A stretch of DNA of 64,000 nucleotides from the NCBI RefSeq assembly GCF_000282335.1, contig NZ_AKJM01000011.1, positions 1 to 64,000 on the forward strand, written 5' to 3'. The position numbers were made by a program, and so were the translations under genes. The notes under the pieces were generated by a model that saw only the letters and a list, made by a program, of their open reading frames with translations, was not told the DNA's origin and did not search any database. The stretch comes from Pseudomonas sp. GM48 (GTDB lineage Bacteria; Pseudomonadota; Gammaproteobacteria; Pseudomonadales; Pseudomonadaceae). Position 1 is the first letter of the stretch; each line of letters starts with the position of its first letter. Below, piece by piece: positions 1 through 8,531 of the stretch.

Positions 1-249
1 GCTACCGCCGAGCCAATGGCGATCCAGACACTTGGGCTGCTGGCGAAGCATTTGGACGGGCAGCCATTTTTCTGCGGGGCGGACTACAGCATGGCGGACG
101 CCATCCTGACGCCTATGCTCGATTATTTGGAACGCGTGCCCGAAAGTGCGCAGTGGCTGAAAAAAACATCAAATCTTCGTGATTATCTTTTTCGCATGCG
201 ATTGCGCCAGTCAGGGCGCAATGTGTTGACCGAACCGAACTTTAGTTAA
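1..249 (+). CDS. Glutathione S-transferase, C-terminal part (5' end outside window)
   Basis: The reading frame is open from the first base and stops at 249. The 82 visible residues look like the all-helical C-terminal domain of a cytosolic glutathione S-transferase, including the conserved pattern around FFCGADYSMADAILTPML, in which an Asp caps the core helix. The N-terminal thioredoxin-like domain that binds glutathione lies outside the window, so class and substrate cannot be judged. An ATG at 16 is internal to the domain and is not a credible start. Family assignment is by motif reading only. Confidence 0.75.
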   Translation, partial: ATAEPMAIQTLGLLAKHLDGQPFFCGADYSMADAILTPMLDYLERVPESAQWLKKTSNLRDYLFRMRLRQSGRNVLTEPNFS

Positions 250-450
250 TGCAGAAAATGATGGACTTATCGTTCGCCCAAGGGCCGCTTCGGCCGTTCT
301 CTGCCGGTCATGGGTTACAAAGCCTGCTGCTTAAATCCGACGCAATCGGTCGTCAGAACAAATACAAATAACTGGTCAGGTCAAATGTAAACGGGTGGTC
401 AAGTGGAGTGCAATTTCGCTCCTGACGACCAAACCAGTACTGCCCACGCA

Positions 451-489
451 AAAAACCCTTCCTGAGCGTCAACACAGGAAGGGTTTTTT
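451..489 (-). terminator. Rho-independent terminator of the EGKCG/EF-hand gene
   Basis: An almost perfect hairpin pairs AACCCTTCCTG with CAGGAAGGGTT around a ten-base loop. It is flanked by A5 on one side and T6 on the other, so it could act in both directions. It lies 13 bases after the stop codon of the minus-strand gene at 502-960 and about 200 bases after the plus-strand glutathione transferase gene. Confidence 0.85.
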
Positions 490-501
490 CGTTGCGGCTG
501 A

Positions 502-960
502 TCAGTCTTTAGCCTGGCTCAGTTTGGTATACAGCTCGGTTGGTACTTTCTTGCCGTTGGAGGTGAACTGGTTGGTGCGGAATTTGTACACCTCGCCCTC
601 GGACAGGAAACCGTCGCCGTTGGCGTCTATCGCCTTGAATTCCTCAGTGCCCTTGGGCGCAACCGCCAGCAATTCCTTGAGCGAAACGCGGCCGTCATGG
701 TCGGCGTCGGTACGGGCGAACGAGGCATCGCCGCACTTACCCTCACCGCACTTTCCTTCTGCCTGAGTCTTTTGTGCGCTGGCTTCGGCACCGCACTTGC
801 CTTCGCCACACTTGCCTTCGCTGGTCTTTTCCGCGGAAGCCAATTGATAGCCCTGAGGCAAGGCATCGGCGGAAAACGCCGTGGAAGCGAAGTTGATACC
901 GCCGACCAGTGCAACTGCGATCAGGCCAATACGGGTTTTGTTCGACTGGATACGAGACAT
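502..960 (-). CDS. Secreted EF-hand protein with two EGKCGEGKCG blocks (HvfA/bufferin-like, orphan)
   Basis: Start chosen at the ATG at 960, which has GGAG seven bases upstream; an in-frame start further up at 1011 would add 17 residues before the signal peptide. The 152-residue product has a signal peptide (about 1-31), then two copies of EGKCGEGKCG (residues 48-57 and 68-77, with Cys 51, 56, 71 and 76), then two canonical EF-hand loops, DADHDGRVSLKE (85-96) and DANGDGFLSEGE (112-123). EGKC repeats are the hallmark of HvfA/bufferin precursors, whose cysteines are modified by DUF692 (HvfB) and DUF2063 (HvfC) partners to bind copper. No such partners are in this window and the neighbours are unrelated, so modification is only a possibility. 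Calcium binding is expected from the intact EF loops. Confidence 0.8.
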   Translation of the reverse strand: MSRIQSNKTRIGLIAVALVGGINFASTAFSADALPQGYQLASAEKTSEGKCGEGKCGAEASAQKTQAEGKCGEGKCGDASFARTDADHDGRVSLKELLAVAPKGTEEFKAIDANGDGFLSEGEVYKFRTNQFTSNGKKVPTELYTKLSQAKD

Positions 961-1079
961 GTTGATACTCCGGAGCAAAGGCGTGGCTGGACCTTTCTGG
1001 TCGTACCACAAGGGTTAATAAACCTGGTGCGAGGTACGTTGTGCATCTCGCTTTGGCAGGTCTATTTGGCCCCAGTGGT

Positions 1080-1170
1080 GTATCCCGGCTGTATCCGCAA
1101 AGCGCTGGTTTTGTATGGCTGTATCCCGATTCCGTGCCCTGATACACAGCGATACACGAAAGCCGATACT
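1080..1170. promoter_or_regulatory. Array of GTATC/GATAC motifs upstream of the EGKCG/EF-hand gene
   Basis: Between the M14 deacylase and the EGKCG/EF-hand gene, GTATC occurs at 1080-1084, 1091-1095 and 1121-1125, and the inverted form GATAC at 1141-1145, 1151-1155 and 1165-1169. Several spacings are close to one helical turn (10-11 bp). The array sits 120-210 bases upstream of the start at 960. A similar array precedes the cupin gene (11627-11701). The binding protein is unknown. Confidence 0.45.
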
Positions 1171-1280
1171 CAGTTGATCAGCCTTACTGATGTCCGCAGG
1201 GGCGATCACTCGACTTTCACCTCCCCTCGACGGCCGACATCAAGGCCGTACCCCGCACACCCTGTGGACAGGACACTTGC

Positions 1281-1312
1281 CTGTGGCGAGGGAGCAAGCT
1301 CCCTCGCCACAG
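1281..1312. repeat. Single REP-type hairpin (CTGTGGCGAGGGAGC family)
   Basis: A 15-bp perfect inverted repeat with a 2-base centre, followed on the plus strand by TTTTT. It belongs to the same sequence family as the arms of the REPIN at 10061-10174. It lies 38 bases beyond the stop codon of the minus-strand M14 gene and may protect or end that transcript, although the T-tract is on the other strand. Confidence 0.8.
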
Positions 1313-1349
1313 TTTTTGTGTATTTGATGTCGGGTCCGTTGGGCTATCG

Positions 1350-2366
1350 CTAGTTCGGGTCCAGCAACCCGCCACTCCAGTGACGCGACACCCGGCTGCC
1401 GGTGAATTTCGCCACGCCCATGCCCTGGGAAATCAACCGGTCGCGATAGCGCGTGACCAGGCGCCCCGCTTGCTCGGCATGCAGCACCACTTCGGAGGAC
1501 GGATCGCCCGGCCGCCCGAGAATCCGGGCAAAGCGCTGACCTTCTTCGACAAAATCCCCCAGCTCTTTTTCAAAGATCAGCACGCCGGGTTGCGGAGCGA
1601 GGATGGTTTCCATGTGGCCCATTTCCACGGCTTCGACGGGCCAGTCAGCGGGTGGTATTTGCTCGTCAATGACACCGCAACCGCACAACCAGTTATACAG
1701 TCCTGCGGCATCCTGTTCGGCGAGGCAATCATTGACATCGCCCTGCCCGCGCAGCTCCAGGGTCGCGGCCATGCGTTTGTCGGTGACGCCTTCGCGCAAC
1801 CACGGGGCAATGATGGCTTCTTCGAAGGAACCATCGCCGCCGTCATCCCAGATGATCGCCACGTCCATCTTCATCGCTGCCGCCAACTCGCGACCGCGTG
1901 GCCAGAAACTGCGGTGTACGTAGAGGTACGGCAAGGCCTCGTCGTCGGTGTGCAGGTCGAGCATCACATCGGCCGGGGCTGCCAGTTGCACCAGTTTCTT
2001 TTGCCATTCCTGAACGCAGGTCGAAGTTCGCTCCATGGCCGCCGACTGGTCGAACGAACGATTGAAGTTATGCCCGGTCGCATCGTGATAACGGCCGAGA
2101 ATCCGGCCCTGGCGAAACTGTCCGATGCCCAGTGGATTGGCTTGTGGCACCACGGTCACCTGGCCTTTGAGTCGGCCCTGGGTTTCGGCGATCTGTAGCC
2201 GTTGCATCAGCACATGCAGGACCAGCATCCCGGCGATTTCATCGGCATGCACCCCGGCTTGCAGGTGCACGTTCGGCCCGCTGCCGTCGCCGGCATAGCG
2301 CCAGGCACCGACCCGCACGGCATCGCCGTTGTTGTTGCTGACACTGAACGAAATATCCTGCGGCAT
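1350..2366 (-). CDS. Succinylglutamate desuccinylase/aspartoacylase family (M14) hydrolase
   Basis: A 338-residue cytoplasmic zinc hydrolase of the family that removes acyl groups from N-acyl amino acids. The zinc site is visible: H40 and E43 in GVHADEIAG, and a second His in the LDLHTDDE segment. A Glu in TLELRGQGDV is the likely catalytic base. The C-terminal part carries the beta barrel usual in the family. It is divergent from a TetR gene 117 bases away, its likely regulator. The true substrate cannot be deduced. The adjacent amino-acid uptake and aminotransferase operon makes an acylated amino acid plausible, but that is inference. Confidence 0.8.
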   Translation of the reverse strand: MPQDISFSVSNNNGDAVRVGAWRYAGDGSGPNVHLQAGVHADEIAGMLVLHVLMQRLQIAETQGRLKGQVTVVPQANPLGIGQFRQGRILGRYHDATGHNFNRSFDQSAAMERTSTCVQEWQKKLVQLAAPADVMLDLHTDDEALPYLYVHRSFWPRGRELAAAMKMDVAIIWDDGGDGSFEEAIIAPWLREGVTDKRMAATLELRGQGDVNDCLAEQDAAGLYNWLCGCGVIDEQIPPADWPVEAVEMGHMETILAPQPGVLIFEKELGDFVEEGQRFARILGRPGDPSSEVVLHAEQAGRLVTRYRDRLISQGMGVAKFTGSRVSRHWSGGLLDPN

Positions 2367-2483
2367 TGGCTTTCCCTCCCGTCATGACCGTTGAAAAACG
2401 TTGTATCGCTGCTGTCGAGACTGGTGATTGAACAGGCGTTCAACTAAGCTCGGCATCGTGGAATCTCACCCAAGGACAGCCTT

Positions 2484-3119
2484 GTGACAACCGATGCCCC
2501 GAAAAACCGCCGCGCCGAACCCGATGACCGTCGCGAAATGCTGGTGGCCGCCACTCTGCGCTGCCTCGGGCGCGACGGTCACGCCGGGATTTCCGTACGG
2601 CGCATCGCCACCGAGGCCGGGGTGTCCGTGGGTTTGCTCAACCATCACTTCGGCAGCATCGAGGCACTGATTGCCGACACCTACCAGCGGCTCGCGAGCG
2701 AATTGACCACGGCCCTGCTCCAGGAAATCGAACAGGCCGAGACACCCGCGCAAAAGATCGATGCCTTCCTGGAAGGCTCGTTCTCGCCCAGGGTCATGGA
2801 CCCGCAACTGCTCGGCGTGTGGGTGGTGTTCTGGAGCCTGATCCGTCACTCCGAACACGTCAGCCAGTCCCATGAAAAAAGCTACCGCGCCTACCTCGAT
2901 CTGATCCGCCAGTTGCTCGACGGCCTGGCGGCCAGCGAAGGCTTCGTGATTCACGACACCCGCCTGGCCGCCATCGGCTTATCGGCGATGCTCGACGGTC
3001 TCTGGCTCGAGTGGTGCCTGAACCCCGAGACCTTCAGCGCCGCCAACGGACTGCATATCTGTCGTTGCTGGATAAAGGGGCTGCGACACGGAGCATTCAG
3101 CACCGACGACGTCTTGTGA
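2484..3119 (+). CDS. TetR-family regulator, BetI-like
   Basis: A 211-residue repressor-type protein. Residues about 18-65 form the TetR helix-turn-helix (core ISVRRIATEAGVSVGLLNHHF), and the remainder resembles the BetI-type C-terminal ligand domain. Translation starts at GTG (2484), eight bases after an AAGGA; no ATG lies nearby in frame. It is divergent from the M14 deacylase and convergent with the DMT exporter gene, whose coding region overlaps the last 141 bases of this one. It probably controls the deacylase and perhaps the uptake operon; the ligand is unknown. Confidence 0.85.
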   Translation: MTTDAPKNRRAEPDDRREMLVAATLRCLGRDGHAGISVRRIATEAGVSVGLLNHHFGSIEALIADTYQRLASELTTALLQEIEQAETPAQKIDAFLEGSFSPRVMDPQLLGVWVVFWSLIRHSEHVSQSHEKSYRAYLDLIRQLLDGLAASEGFVIHDTRLAAIGLSAMLDGLWLEWCLNPETFSAANGLHICRCWIKGLRHGAFSTDDVL

Positions 3120-3983
3120 GGCGTGCCGGCCGAAGATCATCGCCAGGGTGCCGCTGACGGCGATCAACCCGGCACCGATCATCAGCGACGTATCCATCAG
3201 CGTGCCCCAGACCAGGCTCGACAAGGCAAACGCCCAGATCAGCCCGGTGTATTCGAACGGCGCGAGCAGGGTCGCGGTGGCGCGGCGGAAACTGGCGAAC
3301 AACAGGAACTGACCGATACCGCCCACCAGGCCGGCGCCGAGCATGCCCAGCCAGGCGGGCGTCGGCGCTGGCGTGTGGGTCCACGGCAGTGCGACCGTCA
3401 TGCAAATCACGAACACCACGTTGGTGATCAGCATCTGCTCCAGCACTGAGGTCTGTTCATCCACCTGACGCAACTGGATGTAGGTGAACGCCCAGAACAT
3501 TGCTGCCAGCAGGGTCAGGACGATCGGCAACGGATCGGTCATGTTGTCGGGGCGACAGGCAATGACCACACCGACAAACCCGATGATCAGGCTGAACCAC
3601 TGCCAGCCGCTGGCGCGCTCCTTGAGAATCACCGCCGCCAGCACCGTGACCATGATCGGCGCGGAGAAATACAGGGTGGTCATCTCGGCCAGGGTCAGGT
3701 CCCGGGCCGCGGTGTAGTACAGCAGCCAGGCGACAATCGACAGCAAACCGCGCACCACCAGCAGGCGTCGGCTGGGTGAATGCCAGGCCCGCTGGATCAG
3801 GCGCATGCGCCCTGCCAGCAACACTGCGGCGACCACCACCAGGCTGCGCCAGAACAGGATGGTCACCACTGAATAATCGGCCACCAGCCATTTGATGACC
3901 GCATCCTGCAACGCCAGGAATGCGTAGCCCAGGGTGCACAGGCCAATGCCTTGCAGCGAGCGATCGACTTTGGACGAACTCAT
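2979..3983 (-). CDS. EamA/DMT-family transporter, last gene of the amino-acid uptake operon
   Basis: An inner-membrane drug/metabolite transporter with ten predicted helices in two EamA repeats, of the type that exports amino acids or metabolites. Start at the ATG at 3983, which overlaps the stop of the upstream permease gene in an ATGA, so translation is probably coupled. The fold is complete near GTLAMIFGRHAS. The last 47 or so residues have no membrane character and are encoded antisense to the end of the convergent TetR gene, giving a 141-base tail-to-tail overlap. Its place in an uptake operon suggests overflow export of the same substrate or of its transamination product. Confidence 0.8.
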   Translation of the reverse strand: MSSSKVDRSLQGIGLCTLGYAFLALQDAVIKWLVADYSVVTILFWRSLVVVAAVLLAGRMRLIQRAWHSPSRRLLVVRGLLSIVAWLLYYTAARDLTLAEMTTLYFSAPIMVTVLAAVILKERASGWQWFSLIIGFVGVVIACRPDNMTDPLPIVLTLLAAMFWAFTYIQLRQVDEQTSVLEQMLITNVVFVICMTVALPWTHTPAPTPAWLGMLGAGLVGGIGQFLLFASFRRATATLLAPFEYTGLIWAFALSSLVWGTLMDTSLMIGAGLIAVSGTLAMIFGRHASQDVVGAECSVSQPLYPATTDMQSVGGAEGLGVQAPLEPETVEHRR

Positions 3984-4681
3984 CAGGCCGACCTGCGCAC
4001 CGGCGTCCCGCGCCGTTCGGCAAAGGCAAACAGCGCCTCGATCAGGAACGTCAGGCACACGTAGACCCCGGCTACCAGCAACAAGGGTTCGTACACTTGC
4101 AGGGTTTGTGCGCGGACCACGTTGGCGGCGCCGAGCAGATCGATCACGGCGATGGTCGAGGCCAATGCCGTGGACTTGAGCAGCATCACGGTTTCACCCG
4201 CCAGTGTCGGCAACAGCAGACGCAGGGCCCGGGGCAAGCGCACTCGCAACAACGACTGGCGCGCCGTCATGCCAAAGGCCGACGCGGCCTCCATCTCCCC
4301 CTTGGGCACCGCCAGCAGGCCACCGCGAATTACTTCGCCGACATAGGCCCCCATCGACACCACCAGGGCGAACACGATGTACCAGTAACCATCACGCAGA
4401 TAAGGCCAGAGAAAGCTGCCACGAATCAGCGGGAACTGGGCAAACAGGCTGCCCAGCCCGTAGTAGTAGATGTAGATCTGGATCAGCAACGGTGTGCCGC
4501 GCGTCACGCTGGTGTAGAACAGGCTGACCTTGGCGATCACCTTGTTTTTCGAGATCCGCGCCAGCGCCACCAGCACCGCCAGCAGGTAACCGAACACACT
4601 GGAGACCAACAGAATGATGAGGGTCGTTTGCAGCCCCCGGCCCAACAGTGCCGCATATTCAACTATCCACGCTGGAATCAT
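3983..4681 (-). CDS. Amino-acid ABC transporter permease (HisM/GlnP type)
   Basis: A 232-residue inner-membrane permease of the polar amino acid uptake family, with about five transmembrane helices. The EAA loop that contacts the ATPase is visible as GEMEAASAFGMTARQSLLRVRLPRAL. It starts 18 bases after the stop of the other permease, and its own stop overlaps the start of the exporter. The two permeases form the heteromeric channel, fed by the binding protein at 5561-6343 and powered by the ATPase half of the fusion at 6371-8374. Confidence 0.9.
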   Translation of the reverse strand: MIPAWIVEYAALLGRGLQTTLIILLVSSVFGYLLAVLVALARISKNKVIAKVSLFYTSVTRGTPLLIQIYIYYYGLGSLFAQFPLIRGSFLWPYLRDGYWYIVFALVVSMGAYVGEVIRGGLLAVPKGEMEAASAFGMTARQSLLRVRLPRALRLLLPTLAGETVMLLKSTALASTIAVIDLLGAANVVRAQTLQVYEPLLLVAGVYVCLTFLIEALFAFAERRGTPVRRSA

Positions 4682-4699
4682 TTCATTCTCTCTGCCGGT

Positions 4700-5413
4700 T
4701 CAGTCAACAAGAGGCATCCAGCGACGAATACGTCGCTCCAACCGTCCCGAAAGATAGTTCGACGCCAGCGTCACTGCGTAGTACAGCGCGGCAGCCGTGA
4801 GGTAGAACAACAGATAGTGGCGCGTCGAACCCGCGCCTTGCTTGGCGGTGTACAGCAGCTCGTTGGTGCCGACCACGCTGATCAGCGCGCTGTCCTTGAT
4901 CAGGTTGATCCACAGGTTGGCCATCCCGGCCATGGCGTAAGGCGCCATGATCGGCAGCGTGACCCGGCGGAACAGACCGAAACCGTTGAGGCCGAACGCC
5001 TTGGCCGCTTCGATCTGGCCGAAGGGAATCGCCTGGATCGCCGCGCGGAAAATCTCCGAGGCGTAGGCACCCTGCACCAGCCCCAGCACCACAATGGCCG
5101 CCAGCGGGCCGCTGACATTCACCACGCCGTAGCCGAGCCGGGTCATCAGTGAGTTGAGGAGCATGGAACCGACGTAGTACAGCAACAGAATCAGCAGCAA
5201 TTCCGGAACAGCCCGGAACAACGTGGTGTAGCCGCGCATCAGCGCCGCAATCGGCTTCGGCGCACCGAGCTTGAGGCAAGCCACCACCAGCCCGATGGCC
5301 AACCCGAGCACAAAGGCCCCGGCGGAAATCTGTAGGGTCATCCAGAGCCCCTTCAACAGCGCACTGCCCCATCCCTGTTCGGTGAAATTGATCAGATCGA
5401 ACATTGCCGGCAT
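4700..5413 (-). CDS. Amino-acid ABC transporter permease (HisQ/GlnP type)
   Basis: A 237-residue inner-membrane permease with the EAA motif GQIEAAKAFGLNGFGLF. The start at 5413 (MPAMFDL) is preferred because GGAGAA lies just upstream. Longer in-frame versions would begin inside the REPIN at 5448-5537 and encode a non-membrane leader. It pairs with the permease immediately downstream. The REPIN between this gene and the binding-protein gene may make the binding-protein transcript more abundant than the permease part, a common arrangement in such operons. Confidence 0.9.
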   Translation of the reverse strand: MPAMFDLINFTEQGWGSALLKGLWMTLQISAGAFVLGLAIGLVVACLKLGAPKPIAALMRGYTTLFRAVPELLLILLLYYVGSMLLNSLMTRLGYGVVNVSGPLAAIVVLGLVQGAYASEIFRAAIQAIPFGQIEAAKAFGLNGFGLFRRVTLPIMAPYAMAGMANLWINLIKDSALISVVGTNELLYTAKQGAGSTRHYLLFYLTAAALYYAVTLASNYLSGRLERRIRRWMPLVD

Positions 5414-5447
5414 TTCGTTCTCCAGTGGGCGGATCTGCACCTTCCCA

Positions 5448-5537
5448 TGTGGGAGCGGGCTTGCTCGCGAAAGCGGTGTGTCAGTCGACATCAATGTTGA
5501 ATGTCAGACCGCTTTCGCGAGCAAGCCCGCTCCCACA
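5448..5537. repeat. REPIN, 30-bp arms (GCGGGCTTGCTCGCGA type)
   Basis: Two identical inverted arms (5448-5477 and 5508-5537) pair perfectly over 30 bp around a 30-base loop. The core is the REP sequence GCGGGCTTGCTCGCGA typical of fluorescent Pseudomonas. It sits between the binding-protein and permease genes of one operon, where it can stabilise the upstream mRNA. Confidence 0.9.
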
Positions 5538-5560
5538 GGGGATCTGCGTTTAGCCAGTCG

Positions 5561-6343
5561 TCAGAACGCAGGCTTCACGCTGGTACCGAAGTAGCTCTGG
5601 GAGAGGTCGTCGTAGTCCTTGCTCGCCAGCAATTGCTGGATGGCCTTGTCGAGTCTGGCCTTGAGTTCGGTGTCGTCCTTGCGCAGGCCGGCGCCCACGC
5701 CTTTACCGAAAATCGGGTCATAAGGCACGGTGCCGAGGTAGGCCAGGTCCTTGGCATCCGGGGTTTTGACGAAGGCGGCCATGGCGGTGCCGTCGGCCAT
5801 CATCAGGTCGATGCGCCCGGCAATCAGGTCGGCGTTGGCCGAGTCCTGGGTGTCGTAGTACTTAACGTCGGCGATTTTTTCGTAGTAGGTCTTCAGGTAG
5901 CTGGCGCTCACGGTCGAGTTCTGCACGCCGATGATCTTGCCCTTGAGGTCATCCGGGTACTTCTTCACCGACGTCTCTTTCGGACCGACGACGGCAATCG
6001 CCGAATCGTAGTAGGCCTTGCTGAAGGCGATCTGCTTTTCCCGTTCTTCGGTCACCGACATCGAAGAAAAGATCACGTCGATTTTCTTCGCCAGCAGCGA
6101 CGGAATGATGCCGTCCCACGCCACTTCCTTGATCTCGCAATCAGCTTTCATTTCGCTGCACAGCTTGTGGATCAGATCGACTTCAAAACCCTTCCATTCA
6201 CCGTTGGCCTGCTTTTCGGTGTACGGCGGATAGGGTTCCGCTGCCACCGCGAACCTGATCGGTTGCGCCTGTGCTGCGCTCATGCCGGCCAGCAATACGC
6301 AGGCCGCACCGGTCAACCAGTTTGCAAAACGTCGATTTCCCAT
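5561..6343 (-). CDS. Periplasmic amino-acid-binding protein of ABC transporter
   Basis: A 260-residue substrate-binding protein of the SBP_bac_3 family, with a signal peptide (1-26, ending AAQA). The mature part begins QPIRFAVAAEPYPPYTEK, the family's usual first strand and substrate loop. The Asp in GRIDLMMADGTA, in the second lobe, probably contacts the ligand amino group. It follows the aminotransferase-ATPase fusion by 27 bases and precedes both permeases. Its similarity is to lysine/arginine/ornithine and histidine binders, but the exact ligand is not readable from sequence alone. Confidence 0.88.
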   Translation of the reverse strand: MGNRRFANWLTGAACVLLAGMSAAQAQPIRFAVAAEPYPPYTEKQANGEWKGFEVDLIHKLCSEMKADCEIKEVAWDGIIPSLLAKKIDVIFSSMSVTEEREKQIAFSKAYYDSAIAVVGPKETSVKKYPDDLKGKIIGVQNSTVSASYLKTYYEKIADVKYYDTQDSANADLIAGRIDLMMADGTAMAAFVKTPDAKDLAYLGTVPYDPIFGKGVGAGLRKDDTELKARLDKAIQQLLASKDYDDLSQSYFGTSVKPAF

Positions 6344-6370
6344 GTTGTTTTCCCGTCTTTTTATAATGAG

Positions 6371-8374
6371 TTAGCGAGTCTGATGAGCGTTGACGAATTG
6401 CCGGCAACGCTCGCTGCGTGGGTGTACGAACACTTCGTCCGGCGAACCGGTTTCCTCGATCAGCCCTTGATGCAAAAAGGCGACTTTGGAAGAGACATCG
6501 CGTGCGAAAGCCATTTCATGAGTCACCAGGATCATGGTCCGGCCTTCTTCGGCGAGGGAGCGGATCACCCGCAGCACTTCCCCGACCAGTTCCGGGTCGA
6601 GTGCCGAGGTGGGTTCATCGAACAGCATGACCTTGGGCCGCATGGCCAGGGCCCGGGCGATGGCCACCCGTTGTTGCTGTCCCCCGGAGAGAAACGCCGG
6701 GTACTCGTTGCGCTTGGCCGCAAGCCCGACGCGCTCCAACAGTGCTTCGGCCCGTTCGGTGGCCTCCGCACGGCTTTCACGCAAGACCTGGGTCGGCGCT
6801 TCGATGAGGTTTTCCAGCACCGTGCGATGGGGCCAGAGGTTGAAGTTCTGAAACACCATGCCCAGGCTCGACCTTATGCGAACAAGCTGTTTGGCGTCCG
6901 ACACCAGCGGTGCGCCGGGACGATTCTGGTTAAGGTGAATGCTTTCGCCATCGACCAGGATGCGGCCCTGGTCTGGCACTTCGAGCATGTTGATGCAGCG
7001 CAGCAAGGTACTTTTGCCCGAGCCGCTGGCACCGATCAGGGAGATCACTTCGCCCTCGCGGGCGGTCAGGGAAACGCCTTTGAGCACTTCGATATTGCCG
7101 AAGCGTTTATGCAGGCGATCGACTTCGATCATGGTCTTGGCCGCAGTCGGTTCGACAGTCGCGGTACTGGTCACCGTGCCGATCGCCGGCCTCGGCGCTT
7201 CACCATTGAGCACCTGGACAAAGCCGCGAATGCGCTGACAGGCCTGGGCCAGTCGCTCTTCACTCAGGGTGAACGAAAGCCGTACAAAACCCTGGGCCGG
7301 CTCACCGAATGCCGCCGCATCCAGCACCGAGACACCGGCTTCGCGCAACAGGCGCCAGGCGAATTCCAGAGAAGTCAGGCCGGTGCCGCGCACATCCACC
7401 AGCACGAACATGCCCGCATCCGGGTTGAGCACGCTGATGCCCGGGCAATCGGCCAGGCCGGACACCACCAGATCGCGGCGTCGACGATAGATCTCGCGCA
7501 TGCCGTGAGTGACTTCGTCGTGGGACTGCACGGCCTTGAGCGCCGCTTCCATGACAAACCCGGGCAAGCCGTACAGCATGCTCAGCACCAGGGTTTCGAC
7601 ATGATTGACCAGGGCTTCATTGGCCACGACCCAGCCGATGCGCCAACCGGTCATGGCATGGGATTTCGACAGGCTGCCGATCACCACGCAGCGCTCGGCC
7701 ATGCCCGGCAACGCCGCCAGACTCAAGTGTTCACGCTCGTAGGCGAGGCTCTCGTAGACCTCATCCACCACCACCCACAGGTCGTGGGCGATGGCGAGGT
7801 CGGCGATGGCTTGCAGTTCTTCGCGACCCAGCACCACGCCGGTGGGGTTGTTCGGATTGGAGAAGAAAATCGCCCGGGTGCGCGGGGTAATGGCCTTGGC
7901 CAGTACGGCGGCATCGAGGCGAAAACCCGAGTCCGCCGCACAGGGCACCCGCACCAGCGTGGCGCCGGACGCCTTGAGCGTGGCTTCGTAAGTAACGTAC
8001 ATCGGATCGAGGGCGATCACTTCGTCGCCGGCACCGAGCAGGCACATCGAGGTGGCGAACAAGGCGTTCTGCGCACCTGCCGTGAGAATGATGTTCGACG
8101 CCTGCAGTTCGCGGTCGATCAACCGGCTGTAGCGACCGGCGATGGCCTCGCGCAAGGCCTGGCGGCCGGCGATTTCGGTGTAGTGGGTATCCCCTTCGCG
8201 CAAGGCGTGGATGGCGGCATCGGTAATGAAATCGGGGGTGGGAAAATCCGGGTCGCCGACGCTGAGGATGATCACGTCCTCGCCTTTGCGCTGTGCCGCG
8301 TTGGCCGCGTAGTGAATATCCCAGGCGGCAACGCCTTGGCCACTGATCCGCTCTACAAAGGGTGAAAACCGCAT
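6371..8374 (-). CDS. Fusion of PLP aminotransferase and amino-acid ABC transporter ATPase
   Basis: One uninterrupted 667-residue frame. Residues 1-390 are a class I/II aminotransferase: NPNNPTG at 173-179, DEVY at 204-207, and the PLP lysine K237 in [15 protein letters not shown]. After a linker of about 25 residues, 415-667 are a HisP/GlnQ-type ATPase: Walker [10 protein letters not shown] (448-456), signature LSGGQ (562-566), Walker B VMLFDEP (582-588), H619. Start at the ATG at 8374, with GAGG seven bases upstream. It is the first gene of an operon with the binding protein, two permeases and an exporter. The fusion suggests uptake is physically tied to transamination of the imported amino acid. 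An internal start at Met415 could also release a free ATPase. Confidence 0.9.
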   Translation of the reverse strand: MRFSPFVERISGQGVAAWDIHYAANAAQRKGEDVIILSVGDPDFPTPDFITDAAIHALREGDTHYTEIAGRQALREAIAGRYSRLIDRELQASNIILTAGAQNALFATSMCLLGAGDEVIALDPMYVTYEATLKASGATLVRVPCAADSGFRLDAAVLAKAITPRTRAIFFSNPNNPTGVVLGREELQAIADLAIAHDLWVVVDEVYESLAYEREHLSLAALPGMAERCVVIGSLSKSHAMTGWRIGWVVANEALVNHVETLVLSMLYGLPGFVMEAALKAVQSHDEVTHGMREIYRRRRDLVVSGLADCPGISVLNPDAGMFVLVDVRGTGLTSLEFAWRLLREAGVSVLDAAAFGEPAQGFVRLSFTLSEERLAQACQRIRGFVQVLNGEAPRPAIGTVTSTATVEPTAAKTMIEVDRLHKRFGNIEVLKGVSLTAREGEVISLIGASGSGKSTLLRCINMLEVPDQGRILVDGESIHLNQNRPGAPLVSDAKQLVRIRSSLGMVFQNFNLWPHRTVLENLIEAPTQVLRESRAEATERAEALLERVGLAAKRNEYPAFLSGGQQQRVAIARALAMRPKVMLFDEPTSALDPELVGEVLRVIRSLAEEGRTMILVTHEMAFARDVSSKVAFLHQGLIEETGSPDEVFVHPRSERCRQFVNAHQTR

Positions 8375-8531
8375 GCCAGTGCCTCGTTCGAATTGAAGAA
8401 ACGCAAGCCCGCAACCAGCCGGGGGAAGGTGGCCCTCAACATAGTCCAGACTGAACACTCGTTCAACAGAAAACTCACAAGGCTTCGCGTTCAGCGCAAA
8501 CAGGTCGTTTTCACGACAGTCGCGCCGTTTT

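Noticed and set aside
5501..8365. A 954-codon plus-strand open frame opposite the binding-protein and aminotransferase-ATPase genes
   Set aside because: It is His/Gln/Arg/Gly-rich with no domain and lies exactly antisense to genes with complete motifs; high-GC codon bias produces such shadows.
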